DNA of 64,000 nt, from NCBI RefSeq assembly GCF_900111905.1, contig NZ_FOKM01000008.1:1-64000 (forward strand), in the 5' to 3' direction. Position numbers and translations under genes: made by a program. Of the stretch, positions 45,600 through 55,268 are shown piece after piece (the stretch's first letter is position 1; every line of letters starts with the position of its first letter). The notes under the pieces were generated by a model. The model ran no database searches and was not told the origin of the DNA. It worked only from the letters and a program-made list of their open reading frames with translations. This stretch comes from Rhizobium sp. NFR07 (lineage in GTDB: Bacteria > Pseudomonadota > Alphaproteobacteria > Rhizobiales > Rhizobiaceae).

Positions 45600-45992
45600 C
45601 TATGCGTGCGCCTGCCTCGGTATGTCTGTCAATTGCACTTCGTCGTCTTTGGCTATCTCGATAGCCTTCCTGTAGGCTTTCCGCTTGTCTTCTTGGAATA
45701 TATCGTTGCCGATTTCTTCTACTATTTCTTCTATCAGACACACCAAGTTCCGGAATTCCGGGACTTTTGATTTCGTGGCGTACTTTCGGCTGTAGAAATT
45801 CCTGAACCCTTTCAGGGTAAAGCCGATTGGCTCGCGATCCTCCATCGACACAACTAAAGTCAAAAATTCGTCTACCCGGCGATATATATTTGGCACATCG
45901 CACCTGACGTACTCCAAGCAGTCGGAATCTTGGAAATATATCGCCGAAGGCTTATACGATCCGACTGTGTAAGGATTGTCGAAGTCGCGCAT
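45600..45992 (-). CDS. Hypothetical protein, second gene of an AT-richer cassette
   Basis: 130 residues from ATG 45992 (MRDFDNPYTVGSYKPSA), which forms a TGATG overlap with the stop of the upstream gene; ATG 45998 adds two residues. Features: LEYVRCDVPNIYRRVDEFL, TLKGFRNFYSRKY, and an acidic helix LVCLIEEIVEEIGNDIF. No signal or membrane segment. No family recognised. Base composition is visibly less GC-rich than in neighbours, a sign of transfer. Confidence 0.7.
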   Translation of the reverse strand: MRDFDNPYTVGSYKPSAIYFQDSDCLEYVRCDVPNIYRRVDEFLTLVVSMEDREPIGFTLKGFRNFYSRKYATKSKVPEFRNLVCLIEEIVEEIGNDIFQEDKRKAYRKAIEIAKDDEVQLTDIPRQAHA

Positions 45993-46462
45993 CACCATAT
46001 TCTCTGTCGATATCGATTGCTGAAATCAGCGGGAAGGCTCAGTTCCGTCTGGTCTGCCTCAACGAAATGCCAGTGCGTAACGACGCCAACGCTGGCTGTC
46101 ATCTCAGAACCTGATGTCCTCACTCGACCTTGCGGATGGTCGCAGCGAACGTAGGTAATATGTACCAAATCCGCTGGAACGTCTATTAATTTGATGCTGC
46201 ACGCCAAGCTTGGTTCGTACACGAAACGGTGGGTAGGTTTAGAGACGAACGCGTAGCAATCGAAACCTCTATCGTCACTACCCATCGGACGTTTCAAACC
46301 GCGAAAGCAAGCGATGGAATCAGCCATCGAAATAAGAGGGCACGATTTGAATATGCTACCCCATTTGGCTGCGGCGTTAGGAAATGGTGGAATTTCGCCT
46401 ACCACCGCACTCCAAAGATCCAAAAGCGGTTGCCGACGGTTGGCATCTAATGCCTTCTGCAC
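45992..46462 (-). CDS. Hypothetical protein, first gene of an AT-richer cassette
   Basis: 156 residues from GTG 46462 with AGGG 4 bp upstream. The frame stays open 12 codons further up to a TGA without an ATG, GTG or TTG, so the true start may have been lost or is this GTG. Segments: LLDLWSAVVGEIPPFPNAAA, SMADSIACFRGLKRP, DCYAFVSKPTHRFVYEPSLA, and YVRCDHPQGRVR; YVRCD also occurs in the downstream product. No family recognised; composition less GC-rich than neighbours. Confidence 0.65.
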   Translation of the reverse strand: MQKALDANRRQPLLDLWSAVVGEIPPFPNAAAKWGSIFKSCPLISMADSIACFRGLKRPMGSDDRGFDCYAFVSKPTHRFVYEPSLACSIKLIDVPADLVHITYVRCDHPQGRVRTSGSEMTASVGVVTHWHFVEADQTELSLPADFSNRYRQRIW

Positions 46463-46548
46463 GTCGCCCTGCGCTATACGGTAAAAAGAAGCGATGTCTC
46501 AGTTGGTTATCGAACGCGCAAGCACCGTAGAAGGTATGTCACGCCAAG

Positions 46549-46575
46549 TGGGTGGGGAAATACCCCCACCCTTTA
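46549..46575 (-). terminator. Hairpin downstream of nrdJ
   Basis: GGGTGGGG / CCCCCACCC stem with a short AT loop, about 70 bp after the nrdJ stop and 90 bp before the cassette start. No clear U-run, so it may be a weak terminator or mRNA-stabilising element. Confidence 0.5.
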
Positions 46576-46642
46576 TCAGTTCAAGTTTTCCGAATGGCAG
46601 CGAGCGATCCATATTGAGGGTCTCCTGCGGCCATCGCTTCCA

Positions 46643-49600
46643 TCAAGAGCAACCGCTCGTCGCACCACACGTATCGCACTTCTCGCAAGTCCCATTCCGG
46701 ACCATTGTGAAGTTCTGGCACTCGGAGCACATGTTGCCCGTGTAGCCCTGCATGATCGACTTCATGCGGCGGTCGGCTTCGACCTTCTTGGCTTCCGTCT
46801 TGGCGGCAGCGGCGTCGGCTGCGGCCTTGTCGGAGAAGAGGGCGGTTGCGGCCTGCTGCTCTTCGTTGGCGACCTCGCCCAAGGCTTCATCGGCGATCTC
46901 TTCGGCCAGTTCCTTGGCGCGCTCTTCATAGTCGCGCTTGAAGGACACGACTTCCGAGGTCGAGATGGCGACCGTCGGTTCCAGCTTGCGGGCGGCGGCA
47001 CCGGCAAAGGCGGTAACCGTGGCACCCGAAGAGGCGCGGGCAGGGGCGGCGGTGGCCGCGCCCTTGGCTTCGTTGCCGCCGGCAGTCGCGCCGCCCTGGA
47101 TCAGGGTCGGCTTGTAGCCGCGGGTCCAGCCGGTCGAGACGAGCTGCGTCTTGCCTTCCTGGATACCCTTGCCGAGCGCCGTGTTGCCGAAGTCGGACGT
47201 GTCGACATGGGCAAGGTCGTGGCGGCCGAGATAGGAGACGGCGAGTTCGCGGAACACGTAGTCGAGGATCGACGTGGCGTTCTTGATCGCGTCGTTTCCG
47301 GTGACGATGCCGGCCGGCTCGAACTTGGTGAAGGTGAAGGCCTCGACATATTCTTCGAGCGGCACGCCGTACTGGAGGCCGAGCGAGATGGCGATGGCGA
47401 AGTTGTTCATCATCGCACGGAAGGCAGCGCCTTCCTTGTGCATGTCGATGAAGATCTCGCCGATGCGGCCGTCGCCGAATTCGCCGGTGCGCAGATAGAC
47501 CTTGTGACCGCCGACATTGGCCTTCTGGGTGTAACCCTGGCGGCGGTTCGGCAGCTTTTCGCGCTCGCGGGTAACGCGCTCGATGACGCGTTCCACGATC
47601 TTTTCGGTGATCTGTACGGCCTGGGCGGCAGTCGGAGCGGCAACCAGTTCCTCGATCGCGTCTTCCGCATCGTCCTCGTCGATAAGCGAGGCATTGAGCG
47701 GCTGCGACAGCTTGGAGCCGTCACGATAGAGAGCGTTGGCCTTGAGAGCCAGCTTCCAGGACAGCATGTAGGCTGCGCCGCAATCCTCGACGGTCGCCTC
47801 GTTCGGCATGTTGATCGTCTTGGAGATCGCACCCGAGATGAACGGCTGGGCGGCCGCCATCATGCGGATGTGGGATTCTACCGAGAGGTAACGCTTGCCG
47901 ATCTTGCCGCAGGGGTTGGCGCAATCGAAGACGGCCAGATGCTCGTCCTTGAGGAAAGGCGCGCCTTCGAGCGTCATCGCACCGCAGACGTGAACGTTGG
48001 CGGCTTCGATGTCCTTCTTCGAGAAACCGATGTGCTCGAGCAGATTGAAGCTCATGTCGGCGAGCTGCTCGTCGGAAACCTTGAGGGTCTCCTTGAGGAA
48101 GTCGGTGCCCAAGGTCCACTGGTTGAAGACGAACTTGATGTCGAAGGCAGCCTTGGTCGCGTCATTGATCGCGGCGATCTTCTCGTCCGAAAAACCCTTG
48201 GCCTTCAGCGTGCCGGGGTTGACGCCGGGAGCCTGCTTCAGGTTGCCATGGCCGACTGCATAGGCTTCGATCTCGGCGATCTGGCTTTCCGAATAGCCGA
48301 GCGAACGCAGCGCGTCCGGGACGGCGCGGTTGATGATCTTGAAGTAGCCGCCGCCGGCGAGCTTCTTGAACTTGACGAGCGCGAAGTCGGGCTCGATGCC
48401 GGTCGTGTCGCAGTCCATGACGAGGCCGATCGTGCCGGTCGGCGCAATCACGGTCGTCTGGGCGTTGCGGTAGCCGTGCTTTTCACCGAGTTCCAGCGCC
48501 TTGTCCCAGGCGGCCTTGGCATGGGTGGCCAGCGTCTGGTCCGGATTTTCCGCGTGGTAGAGCGGAACCGGATTGACGGAAAGCTGCTCGTAGCCGGAGG
48601 TTTCACCGTAAGCGGCGCGACGATGGTTGCGCATGACGCGCAGCATGCTGTCGCGGTTCGGTGCGAAGTTCGGGAACGGGCCAAGCTCGCCGGCAATTTC
48701 AGCCGAGGTCGCATAGGCGATACCGGTCATGATCGCGGTCAAGGAACCGGCGATCGCACGGCCTTCCTTCGAGTCGTAGGGAATGCCCGACGACATCAGG
48801 AAACCGCCGATGTTGGCATAGCCGAGGCCGAGCGTGCGGTACTGGTAGGAGAGTTCGGCGATTTCCTTCGACGGGAACTGCGCCATCATGACCGAGACTT
48901 CGAGCACGACGGTCCACAGGCGAACGGCATGTTCGTAGTCGGCGATCGCGATGTTCTTCGTCGCCTTGTCCTTGAACTGGAGAAGGTTGAGAGACGCGAG
49001 GTTGCAGGCCGTGTCGTCGAGGAACATGTATTCCGAGCACGGGTTGGAGCCGCGGATCGGGCCACCGGCCGGCGAGGTGTGCCAGTCGTTCATCGTCGTG
49101 TTGAAATGGATGCCCGGATCGGCCGATGCCCATGCGGCATAGGAGATCTGTTCCCACAGATCCTTGGCCTTCAAGGTCTTCATCACCTTGCCGTCCTTGC
49201 GGGCGGTCAGGTTCCACTCGCCGTCATTTTCAACCGCACGAAGGAAGTCGTCCTTCAGCGAGACGGAGTTGTTGGAGTTCTGGCCCGAAACCGTGAGATA
49301 GGCTTCCGAATCCCAGTCGGTGTCATAGGTCTTGAACTCAAGATCCTTGTAGCCCTGCTGGGCGAACTGGATGACGCGCTTGACGTAGTTTTCCGGAACG
49401 AGGTCCTTCTTGGCAGCGCGGATTTCGCGCTTCAGGGCCGGGTTCTTCAACGGGTCGAAGCAATCGTCTTCCGAGCCTTCGCAGTTGACGCAGGCCTTCA
49501 TGATCGCCTTCAGGTGCTTGGCGACGATCTTGGAACCGGTGACGAGGGCAGCAACCTTCTGCTCTTCCTTGACCTTCCAGTTGATGTATTCCTCGATATC

Positions 49601-50464
49601 CGGGTGGTCGATATCGACGACGACCATCTTGGCCGCGCGACGGGTCGTGCCGCCGGACTTGATGGCGCCCGCTGCACGGTCGCCGATCTTGAGGAAGCTC
49701 ATCAGGCCGGAGGAGCGGCCGCCGCCGGAAAGCTTTTCGCCTTCGCCGCGCAGATGAGAGAAGTTGGAGCCGGTGCCGGAGCCGTACTTGAAGAGGCGCG
49801 CTTCGCGAACCCACAGGTCCATGATGCCGCCTTCGTTGACGAGGTCGTCGCCGACGGACTGGATGAAGCAGGCATGCGGCTGCGGATGCTCATAGGCCGA
49901 CTTGGACTTGGTCAGCTTGCCGGTGAAGGGGTCGACATAGAAGTGGCCCTGGCCGGGACCGTCAATGCCATAGGCCCAATGAAGACCGGTGTTGAACCAC
50001 TGAGGGGAGTTCGGGGCAACGCGCTGGGTGGCAAGCATATAGGCCAGCTCATCCATGAAGGCGGCCGCATCGTCTTCCGACGTGAAGTAGCCACCCTTCC
50101 AGCCCCAGTAGGTCCAGGTGCCGGCAAGACGCGTGAAGACCTGGCGAGCGTCGGTCTCGGGGCCGTACTGCTCTTCCTTCGGAAGGTCCTTCAGAGCCTT
50201 CTCGTCGGCGACGGAGCGCCACAGGAAGGACGGGACGTCGTTCTCTTCGACCTTCTTCAGAAACTTCGGTACGCCGGCCTTGCGGAAATACTTCTGCGCC
50301 AGAACGTCGGTCGCGACCTGCGAGAACTGCGACGGCACATCAATATCCGCCAGGCGGAACACGATGGAACCGTCCGGATTGCGGATCTCGCTGGTCGCCT
50401 TGCGGAACTCGATTGTTCCGTAGGCGCCTGTCTCAGGCTTGGTGAAACGACGTTCGATACGCAT
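46643..50464 (-). CDS. nrdJ: Vitamin B12-dependent (class II) ribonucleotide reductase
   Basis: Makes deoxyribonucleotides using adenosylcobalamin, with or without oxygen. 1273 residues, normal for alphaproteobacteria. N-terminal domain, then the catalytic barrel: [40 protein letters not shown] with the NxCxE catalytic triad, [17 protein letters not shown] and [20 protein letters not shown]. The last 30 residues ([19 protein letters not shown]...) form a zinc-ribbon-like end with further cysteines used in re-reduction. NrdR-like boxes lie upstream. Confidence 0.97.
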   Translation of the reverse strand: MRIERRFTKPETGAYGTIEFRKATSEIRNPDGSIVFRLADIDVPSQFSQVATDVLAQKYFRKAGVPKFLKKVEENDVPSFLWRSVADEKALKDLPKEEQYGPETDARQVFTRLAGTWTYWGWKGGYFTSEDDAAAFMDELAYMLATQRVAPNSPQWFNTGLHWAYGIDGPGQGHFYVDPFTGKLTKSKSAYEHPQPHACFIQSVGDDLVNEGGIMDLWVREARLFKYGSGTGSNFSHLRGEGEKLSGGGRSSGLMSFLKIGDRAAGAIKSGGTTRRAAKMVVVDIDHPDIEEYINWKVKEEQKVAALVTGSKIVAKHLKAIMKACVNCEGSEDDCFDPLKNPALKREIRAAKKDLVPENYVKRVIQFAQQGYKDLEFKTYDTDWDSEAYLTVSGQNSNNSVSLKDDFLRAVENDGEWNLTARKDGKVMKTLKAKDLWEQISYAAWASADPGIHFNTTMNDWHTSPAGGPIRGSNPCSEYMFLDDTACNLASLNLLQFKDKATKNIAIADYEHAVRLWTVVLEVSVMMAQFPSKEIAELSYQYRTLGLGYANIGGFLMSSGIPYDSKEGRAIAGSLTAIMTGIAYATSAEIAGELGPFPNFAPNRDSMLRVMRNHRRAAYGETSGYEQLSVNPVPLYHAENPDQTLATHAKAAWDKALELGEKHGYRNAQTTVIAPTGTIGLVMDCDTTGIEPDFALVKFKKLAGGGYFKIINRAVPDALRSLGYSESQIAEIEAYAVGHGNLKQAPGVNPGTLKAKGFSDEKIAAINDATKAAFDIKFVFNQWTLGTDFLKETLKVSDEQLADMSFNLLEHIGFSKKDIEAANVHVCGAMTLEGAPFLKDEHLAVFDCANPCGKIGKRYLSVESHIRMMAAAQPFISGAISKTINMPNEATVEDCGAAYMLSWKLALKANALYRDGSKLSQPLNASLIDEDDAEDAIEELVAAPTAAQAVQITEKIVERVIERVTREREKLPNRRQGYTQKANVGGHKVYLRTGEFGDGRIGEIFIDMHKEGAAFRAMMNNFAIAISLGLQYGVPLEEYVEAFTFTKFEPAGIVTGNDAIKNATSILDYVFRELAVSYLGRHDLAHVDTSDFGNTALGKGIQEGKTQLVSTGWTRGYKPTLIQGGATAGGNEAKGAATAAPARASSGATVTAFAGAAARKLEPTVAISTSEVVSFKRDYEERAKELAEEIADEALGEVANEEQQAATALFSDKAAADAAAAKTEAKKVEADRRMKSIMQGYTGNMCSECQNFTMVRNGTCEKCDTCGATSGCS

Positions 50465-50574
50465 TGCCTTTGGTCCCTCATCCTTTGTCGCCGAAATGGG
50501 CGCACGTGTCCGCTGCGGCCGCTCGCCATCATGGGCAGCCGGCTAAAATTCCATCCAGAATCATCTTGGATGCC

Positions 50575-50622
50575 TATCTGTATCTTGTGCCGGATGATGG
50601 CTGCAAACACTAAATATAGTAT
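50575..50622. promoter_or_regulatory. Two NrdR-like boxes upstream of nrdJ
   Basis: ACACTAAATATAGTAT at 50607-50622 matches the NrdR consensus acaCwAtATaTwGtgt at 14 of 16 positions by eye. A weaker copy at 50575-50590 matches 10 of 16. Their starts are 32 bp apart, about three helical turns, the usual phasing of NrdR box pairs. They lie 110-160 bp before nrdJ. NrdR represses ribonucleotide reductase genes. Confidence 0.65.
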
Positions 50623-50850
50623 TAACAGGATCTTTATGCCAGCCCAATCGTCATGGTGAGGACGTTTTTCGAGCGCGCGGAAACCCGCCGCCTGGTGGTC
50701 TGTCAAAACCAGCCTTGCGCTTGATTGTTTCCATCAAACTCGAAAAAGAACCGGCCTCGTTACTCCCGGTTCAGTCGCCGCCGCAACATGGGTTCATTCA
50801 TGCGACTGGCTGGCGATTCGGTCAAGCCGTAGTTCGCAGTACTTTTTAAA

Positions 50851-50866
50851 CCACAAGATATTGTGG
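50851..50866. promoter_or_regulatory. Third NrdR-like dyad
   Basis: CCACAAGATATTGTGG matches 13 of 16 positions of the same consensus and is a near-perfect palindrome, but is about 390 bp from nrdJ. It sits 8 bp from a DnaA-box match. Function uncertain. Confidence 0.45.
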
Positions 50867-50874
50867 GTGAGGCC

Positions 50875-50883
50875 TGTGGATAA
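50875..50883 (-). promoter_or_regulatory. Perfect DnaA-box match
   Basis: TGTGGATAA, the reverse complement of the consensus DnaA box TTATCCACA. A single 9-mer can occur by chance, but it lies within the nrdJ upstream region, and DnaA control of nrd genes is known in E. coli. Confidence 0.4.
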
Positions 50884-51206
50884 CGGGGAATAAAAAACAG
50901 CTAGGATTCTCAATCAGTTGGCCGGTCAAGCTGAAGCTTGCGCGAGGCTTGCGATTTTTGATTGTGGCGTCTTCGCGGCAAAACGGATGCCGCAAAAGCC
51001 CGCATTCACGCCGGATCTCAGTGTTTGGCGATACCATATTGAGACATATGGGTAACAGCGGCCACTAAATGTAGAACGGCCCGCCATCCTGTGGATGACG
51101 GGCCGGATATTGATGGCGAAATGCGGGGGCTGCCATTCGCGAAATCAGGACGTCTCAACTCGAGATCTGTGGTGGGTGCGGATGCACCTACTAGCCCTTG
51201 TATGTC

Positions 51207-51704
51207 TCAGCCCTTGTGGCCCTTGGCGATCGGTTCCTGGTAGGTGAAGCCCATGTCCCAGGGGAAGTAGATCCAAGTGTCCTGGGAAACTTCGGTGACG
51301 AATGTGTCGATAGTCGGCACGCCCGACGGTTTTGCGTAGACGCAGGCGAAATGCGCCTTCGGCATCATGGCGCGCACTTCGAGCGCCGTCTTGCCGGTAT
51401 CGGTCAAATCGTCGACGACGAGAACGCCTTCGCCGCCATTTTCCATCAGTTCGGGCGAGATGCCCTTGAGAAGCACCGTGTCGCCCTGGTTGACGTAGTC
51501 ATGGCGCGTGGCGATGCAGACCGTGTCGATCAAGCGGATGTTGAGTTCGCGCGAAATGATCGCGGCCGGAACGAGACCGCCGCGGGTGATGCAGACGATC
51601 GCCTTGAATTCCTGGCCAAGGCCGGACAGGCGCCACGACAGCGCGCGGGTGTCACGATGGAACTGGTCCCAGGATACGGGAAATGCTTTTTCTGGAAGAG
51701 ACAT
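51207..51704 (-). CDS. gpt: Xanthine(-guanine) phosphoribosyltransferase
   Basis: Purine salvage: converts xanthine or guanine plus PRPP to the nucleotide. 165 residues from ATG 51704; the larger open frame upstream is opposite another gene. [19 protein letters not shown], the PRPP motif [15 protein letters not shown] at about 95-109, and [12 protein letters not shown] match Gpt. Divergent from the acetyltransferase gene. Confidence 0.95.
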   Translation of the reverse strand: MSLPEKAFPVSWDQFHRDTRALSWRLSGLGQEFKAIVCITRGGLVPAAIISRELNIRLIDTVCIATRHDYVNQGDTVLLKGISPELMENGGEGVLVVDDLTDTGKTALEVRAMMPKAHFACVYAKPSGVPTIDTFVTEVSQDTWIYFPWDMGFTYQEPIAKGHKG

Positions 51705-51863
51705 GGTTTTGCCGCCGATACGAGAGCTTGTTTGGTTTTCGCTAATAGCGGGAAGCGGGGGCGAAGCGCAAGCAGGGGACTGATGGCGTGAAGTGTTCCC
51801 GGCGGCCAGATCCGGCCGCAATCCTCTGCGAAGCATTGCCGGCATTCGCATGAGGAGCATTTG

Positions 51864-52457
51864 ATGGACGAACTGGAAAAGGCCGCCCGCGGTCTCTTGT
51901 ATGACGCGAACCACGATCCGGCCGTGCTGGAAAAGCGCATGGTCGCAAAACGTATTCTCCACCGGCTGAACAGGCTTTCGCCCGATGAGGGAGAGGAGCG
52001 GGCGGACCTGATCCGCAGTCTGATGGGGCGGATCGGCAGGAATTTTGTCTTCGACGGCACGATCCACTGCGACTACGGCTTCAATATCGAGATCGGCGAC
52101 AATTTCTACGCCAACGTCAATCTGATCATCCTCGACGGCGCGAAGGTGACGATCGGCAACAATGTCTTCATCGCACCGAATGTCGGCATCTATACCGCCG
52201 GGCATCCGCTCGACATTGAGCGCCGCAATGCCGGCCTCGAATACGCACTGCCGATCACGATCGGCAACAATGTCTGGATCGGCGGCGGCGTCTCGATCAT
52301 GCCGGGTGTGACGATCGGCGACGGGGCCGTCATCGGCGGTGGCGCTGTGGTGACGAGGGACATTCCGCCGGATGTGGTTGCTGCCGGCAACCCCGCCCGC
52401 GTCATCCGTGAGATCACCGAGGAAGATGGCAGGCGCGAAAGCTTTGGCCGGAGGTAG
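51864..52457 (+). CDS. Hexapeptide-repeat O-acetyltransferase (Maa/LacA/NodL type)
   Basis: Acetyl-CoA-dependent sugar O-acetyltransferase. 197 residues from ATG 51864, GAGGAG 6 bp before. N-terminal Maa helix domain ([12 protein letters not shown]), then the left-handed beta helix: [39 protein letters not shown] with the catalytic His, [20 protein letters not shown] and [11 protein letters not shown]. Substrate may be maltose, galactoside or a Nod-type factor. Confidence 0.92.
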   Translation: MDELEKAARGLLYDANHDPAVLEKRMVAKRILHRLNRLSPDEGEERADLIRSLMGRIGRNFVFDGTIHCDYGFNIEIGDNFYANVNLIILDGAKVTIGNNVFIAPNVGIYTAGHPLDIERRNAGLEYALPITIGNNVWIGGGVSIMPGVTIGDGAVIGGGAVVTRDIPPDVVAAGNPARVIREITEEDGRRESFGRR

Positions 52458-52527
52458 ACCTGCCGTCATGCCCCGGTGAGCCGATATAGCAGGAAGGCGA
52501 AACGCCACCATCACGAAGGATATTGCC

Positions 52528-53046
52528 TTGGCGACGATTCTGGAGACCAACAGGCTGCGCCTGGAGACCTGGGGTGAAGATGGCGTGGCCGAGTTGATAA
52601 AGCTTCATGGCAGCGAGGCGGTCATGCGCTTTCTCGATGCCAGAGGCGAATTCTACGATCGCACCAAGGCGGAGCATCGCCTTGGTGAATGGGCGAGAGA
52701 ATACGCCGAACATGGGCTCGGCAAGCAACGTCTGGTCAGGAAAGACGACGGCGTTTTTATAGGGCGTGCGGGTTTTTCCCTCTACGCGCCCGGTAAACCC
52801 GAGATCGGATATTCACTGCTGCCCATGCATTGGGGACAGGGCTACGCGACAGAGATTGCCGAGGGGCTGCGGGACTGGCTGGAGGCAACCGGCCGTTGGG
52901 CCGGATTTATCGGATTTGCCCATGTCGACAATTGTGCCTCCAAGCGGGTGCTGGAGCGTATCGGCATGGATGCGACGCATCAGGCGCTCGTATCCGAAAT
53001 GCCGATGCAGTTTTACGCTCTGGAATTTGCACGCCGAACACAGTGA
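52528..53046 (+). CDS. GNAT N-acetyltransferase (RimJ/RimL-like)
   Basis: 172 residues, TTG start with AAGGATA upstream. [39 protein letters not shown], and the acetyl-CoA loop [18 protein letters not shown] plus [15 protein letters not shown] fit the GNAT_3 group. Substrate unknown. Confidence 0.88.
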   Translation: MATILETNRLRLETWGEDGVAELIKLHGSEAVMRFLDARGEFYDRTKAEHRLGEWAREYAEHGLGKQRLVRKDDGVFIGRAGFSLYAPGKPEIGYSLLPMHWGQGYATEIAEGLRDWLEATGRWAGFIGFAHVDNCASKRVLERIGMDATHQALVSEMPMQFYALEFARRTQ

Positions 53047-53204
53047 CGCTGCATGCTCCCATACGAAGGCCGCGCTCCGTGCCGGATTTGTGCGGACCGC
53101 ATTTTCGGAGGGTAGGGCATATCGACGGGGACGTATCTCCTTTTGATCTCGTTGGGTGGTGCTTGTGGCGATGCTAAGCTGATGTCCTGCCTTGGGAGGG
53201 CAAG

Positions 53205-53999
53205 ATGGCAGGCTATTTCGGAACGGAGATTCAGAAACGTCTTCAAAAGATTGCGGAGGAAAGTGCAGGTTTCATCGCCGCGACACCCGGCGCATGCCAG
53301 GCGGGACGGATGATGGGGTGCGACGATCCCGAGATGCTCGGCTGGGATCGTATCGCAGAGTTCGTCACCCGCGATGGTGTCTGCGCTTTCCGGCTGCTCG
53401 ATGCCAGGCAGATCAAGGAGCTCAAGGTCCAGCTGGCCCGGCGCGATTGCCGCCTCGACACCTGGGATGTCTTCATCGGAGACAAGGAGAGAGCGCTTGC
53501 CGCATCGCAAGCGATCATTTCCGCAGGGATGCCTGATGGGTTGGCCGAGCTTAAGATGGCGGCCGATCCCGATGATCAGCTGACGGAAAATGTCCAGATG
53601 TTCATGGCGGAGGCGGGCATGGTGCCGTTTTCCGGTTCCATGCTGGTCGGCAGCGTCGGCCCCGCAGCGACAGCCTTGATCGGCAACGGAGACGGGACGC
53701 TGGTGGCTACGGCGCATGGTTATCTGCCGCACAATGTGTTCAGTCACTTCCATCGTTACGCCTGGGGTGGCCTTGTCGCGGTATCGGAGAAACACCGCTG
53801 CAAGGGGCTAGGCAAATTCATCAACGCTCTGATCATCAGGACTGTCTTCGAGCGGCTCTATGCCAGTCATGTCTACGAGCTCGTCTCGGCCGGCAACACG
53901 GCGTCGAGGAGAATGGTGGAGGCCTGCGGCCTTCATCACGATCCGGCCTTCGTCTGCGGCATCGCCACGCCCGTCGATGCCGCCCGGTTTACGCGCTGA
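53205..53999 (+). CDS. GNAT-fold protein
   Basis: 264 residues. The C-terminal third carries the GNAT core: GGLVAVSEKHRCKGLGKFIN at about 190-209 and LVSAGNTASRRMVEACGL. The N-terminal half (GVCAFRLLDARQIKELKVQL) is not recognised and may be a second degenerate GNAT unit. Lies 158 bp after another GNAT gene; the two may be co-transcribed. Confidence 0.78.
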   Translation: MAGYFGTEIQKRLQKIAEESAGFIAATPGACQAGRMMGCDDPEMLGWDRIAEFVTRDGVCAFRLLDARQIKELKVQLARRDCRLDTWDVFIGDKERALAASQAIISAGMPDGLAELKMAADPDDQLTENVQMFMAEAGMVPFSGSMLVGSVGPAATALIGNGDGTLVATAHGYLPHNVFSHFHRYAWGGLVAVSEKHRCKGLGKFINALIIRTVFERLYASHVYELVSAGNTASRRMVEACGLHHDPAFVCGIATPVDAARFTR

Positions 54000-54008
54000 C
54001 GTTGTCCG

Positions 54009-55133
54009 CTACAGACCGCGCATGGCCGGGATGATGATATCCGAGAGCAGCCCGGTCATCTTTCGCATCTGGTCGGGATCGTCATAGAGGCCTGCCGTGA
54101 TCACGACGACGGCGTCCATGGCCGGTATCACGACGATGCGCTGGCCGCCAATCCCCAGGGCGATTGTCGTCGGTATCCTCCCGCCGGCATCCGATGCGAC
54201 ATCGCCTGACCACCAGTGCATCGCATACCGATAGGGAAACCACGCATCCTGCTGCGCCGCCGTGGAAATCTTCAGCCATTCCTCGGACACCACCTGCCGT
54301 CCATCCCATTTGCCTTGCTGCAGGACGAGGAGGCCGAGCTTGGCCATGTCGCGGGGGCGCAATTTCAGGCTGCCATAGGCGGCTATTTCTCCGCTCGTCT
54401 TGAGTGGCACCCATCGATAGGACGAGATGCCGAGGGGACCGAAGAGATTTTCCTCCGCGAATGCGGTCAGGCTTTTTTCGCTGGCATTCTGCAGGATCTT
54501 GCTCAGCAGCATGGTGTCGCCGCCGCTGTAGGCCCAGCGGCTGCCGGGCGCGGCGGTGAGCCGCCGTTCGAGAACGGCCCTATAGGGATCCGGCGCCACC
54601 GCCATCAGCCGTTCGGTATTGTTGGCGTCCATATAGGGCAGTTGCTCGTTGCTGTGGAAACCGGACGTCATTGTCAGCAGCATGCGCAGCGAGATCTTCT
54701 GCCTGTCGGCACTGGCGAGATCGCGGTAGTCAGGCAGGTAGTCGAAGACGGATTGGTCGAGGCTTTTGATCAGCCCGCGGTCAACCGCGATGCCGACGAG
54801 AAGCGACATCACGCTTTTGCCGACGGATCGGACGTCGTGGAGATCACCCATCCCATATTCATAGTGTCCGGGAGACGCGCCCCAGGGCTGGTCCTGACCG
54901 GCTCGATAATGCTCGAAGACCAGTATCCCTTTGTGCAGGATCAGGACTGAATGAAGGTTCAGGCGGGTTTCGTCCAACTGCCGGATAAGCCTGCAGCCGG
55001 TTTCCTGCGCAGTTGAAGGTGAGGGAACGAGATAACCTGCCTCCGCAGCGGCGATAGGAGTGCCGCAATCTGCGGCGTCCGCAGCCTGCGCAGACAGGAA
55101 AAGTAAGGCGACGAACATGGCCAGTGGGTTCAT
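54009..55133 (-). CDS. Serine hydrolase, beta-lactamase class C-like
   Basis: 374 residues with a signal peptide (MFVALLFLSAQAADA). Class C/esterase motifs: SVGKSVMSLLVG with the SxxK serine and lysine, RWAYSGGDTMLL with YSG, and a C-terminal MHWWSGD region. Similar proteins are periplasmic esterases or 6-aminohexanoate hydrolase-like enzymes; substrate unknown. Converges with the GNAT gene, 9 bp apart. Confidence 0.88.
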   Translation of the reverse strand: MNPLAMFVALLFLSAQAADAADCGTPIAAAEAGYLVPSPSTAQETGCRLIRQLDETRLNLHSVLILHKGILVFEHYRAGQDQPWGASPGHYEYGMGDLHDVRSVGKSVMSLLVGIAVDRGLIKSLDQSVFDYLPDYRDLASADRQKISLRMLLTMTSGFHSNEQLPYMDANNTERLMAVAPDPYRAVLERRLTAAPGSRWAYSGGDTMLLSKILQNASEKSLTAFAEENLFGPLGISSYRWVPLKTSGEIAAYGSLKLRPRDMAKLGLLVLQQGKWDGRQVVSEEWLKISTAAQQDAWFPYRYAMHWWSGDVASDAGGRIPTTIALGIGGQRIVVIPAMDAVVVITAGLYDDPDQMRKMTGLLSDIIIPAMRGL

Positions 55134-55268
55134 GGCGCACGATCCTGTTCAGGTCATGCTTATATACCATGTCCGATCAGGTCGCGCATGGGCTGCCCCG
55201 TGTCGGAGAGCCACCCGTTCAATCGGCCGGCACTCAGGCAGCCGCCGGCCGGTTTTGGCGCGGTTGGG

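Larger units (their letters stand above)
50465..51206. other. 742-bp regulatory spacer between nrdJ and gpt
   Basis: No credible gene on either strand. It holds the three NrdR-like boxes and a DnaA-box match listed separately. A cobalamin riboswitch was looked for and not found: no typical B12-box sequence is visible. Confidence 0.5.

Noticed and set aside
47207..50659. 1150-codon open frame on the plus strand opposite nrdJ
   Set aside because: Its translation is Arg/Gly/Val/Asp-rich with no domain. It is the usual antisense shadow of a high-GC gene whose codons rarely give stops in this frame; nrdJ on the other strand is fully supported by motifs.
50465..50845. Cobalamin riboswitch upstream of nrdJ
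   Set aside because: Expected for a B12-dependent enzyme in some bacteria, but no B12-box-like sequence or suitable multi-stem structure was seen.
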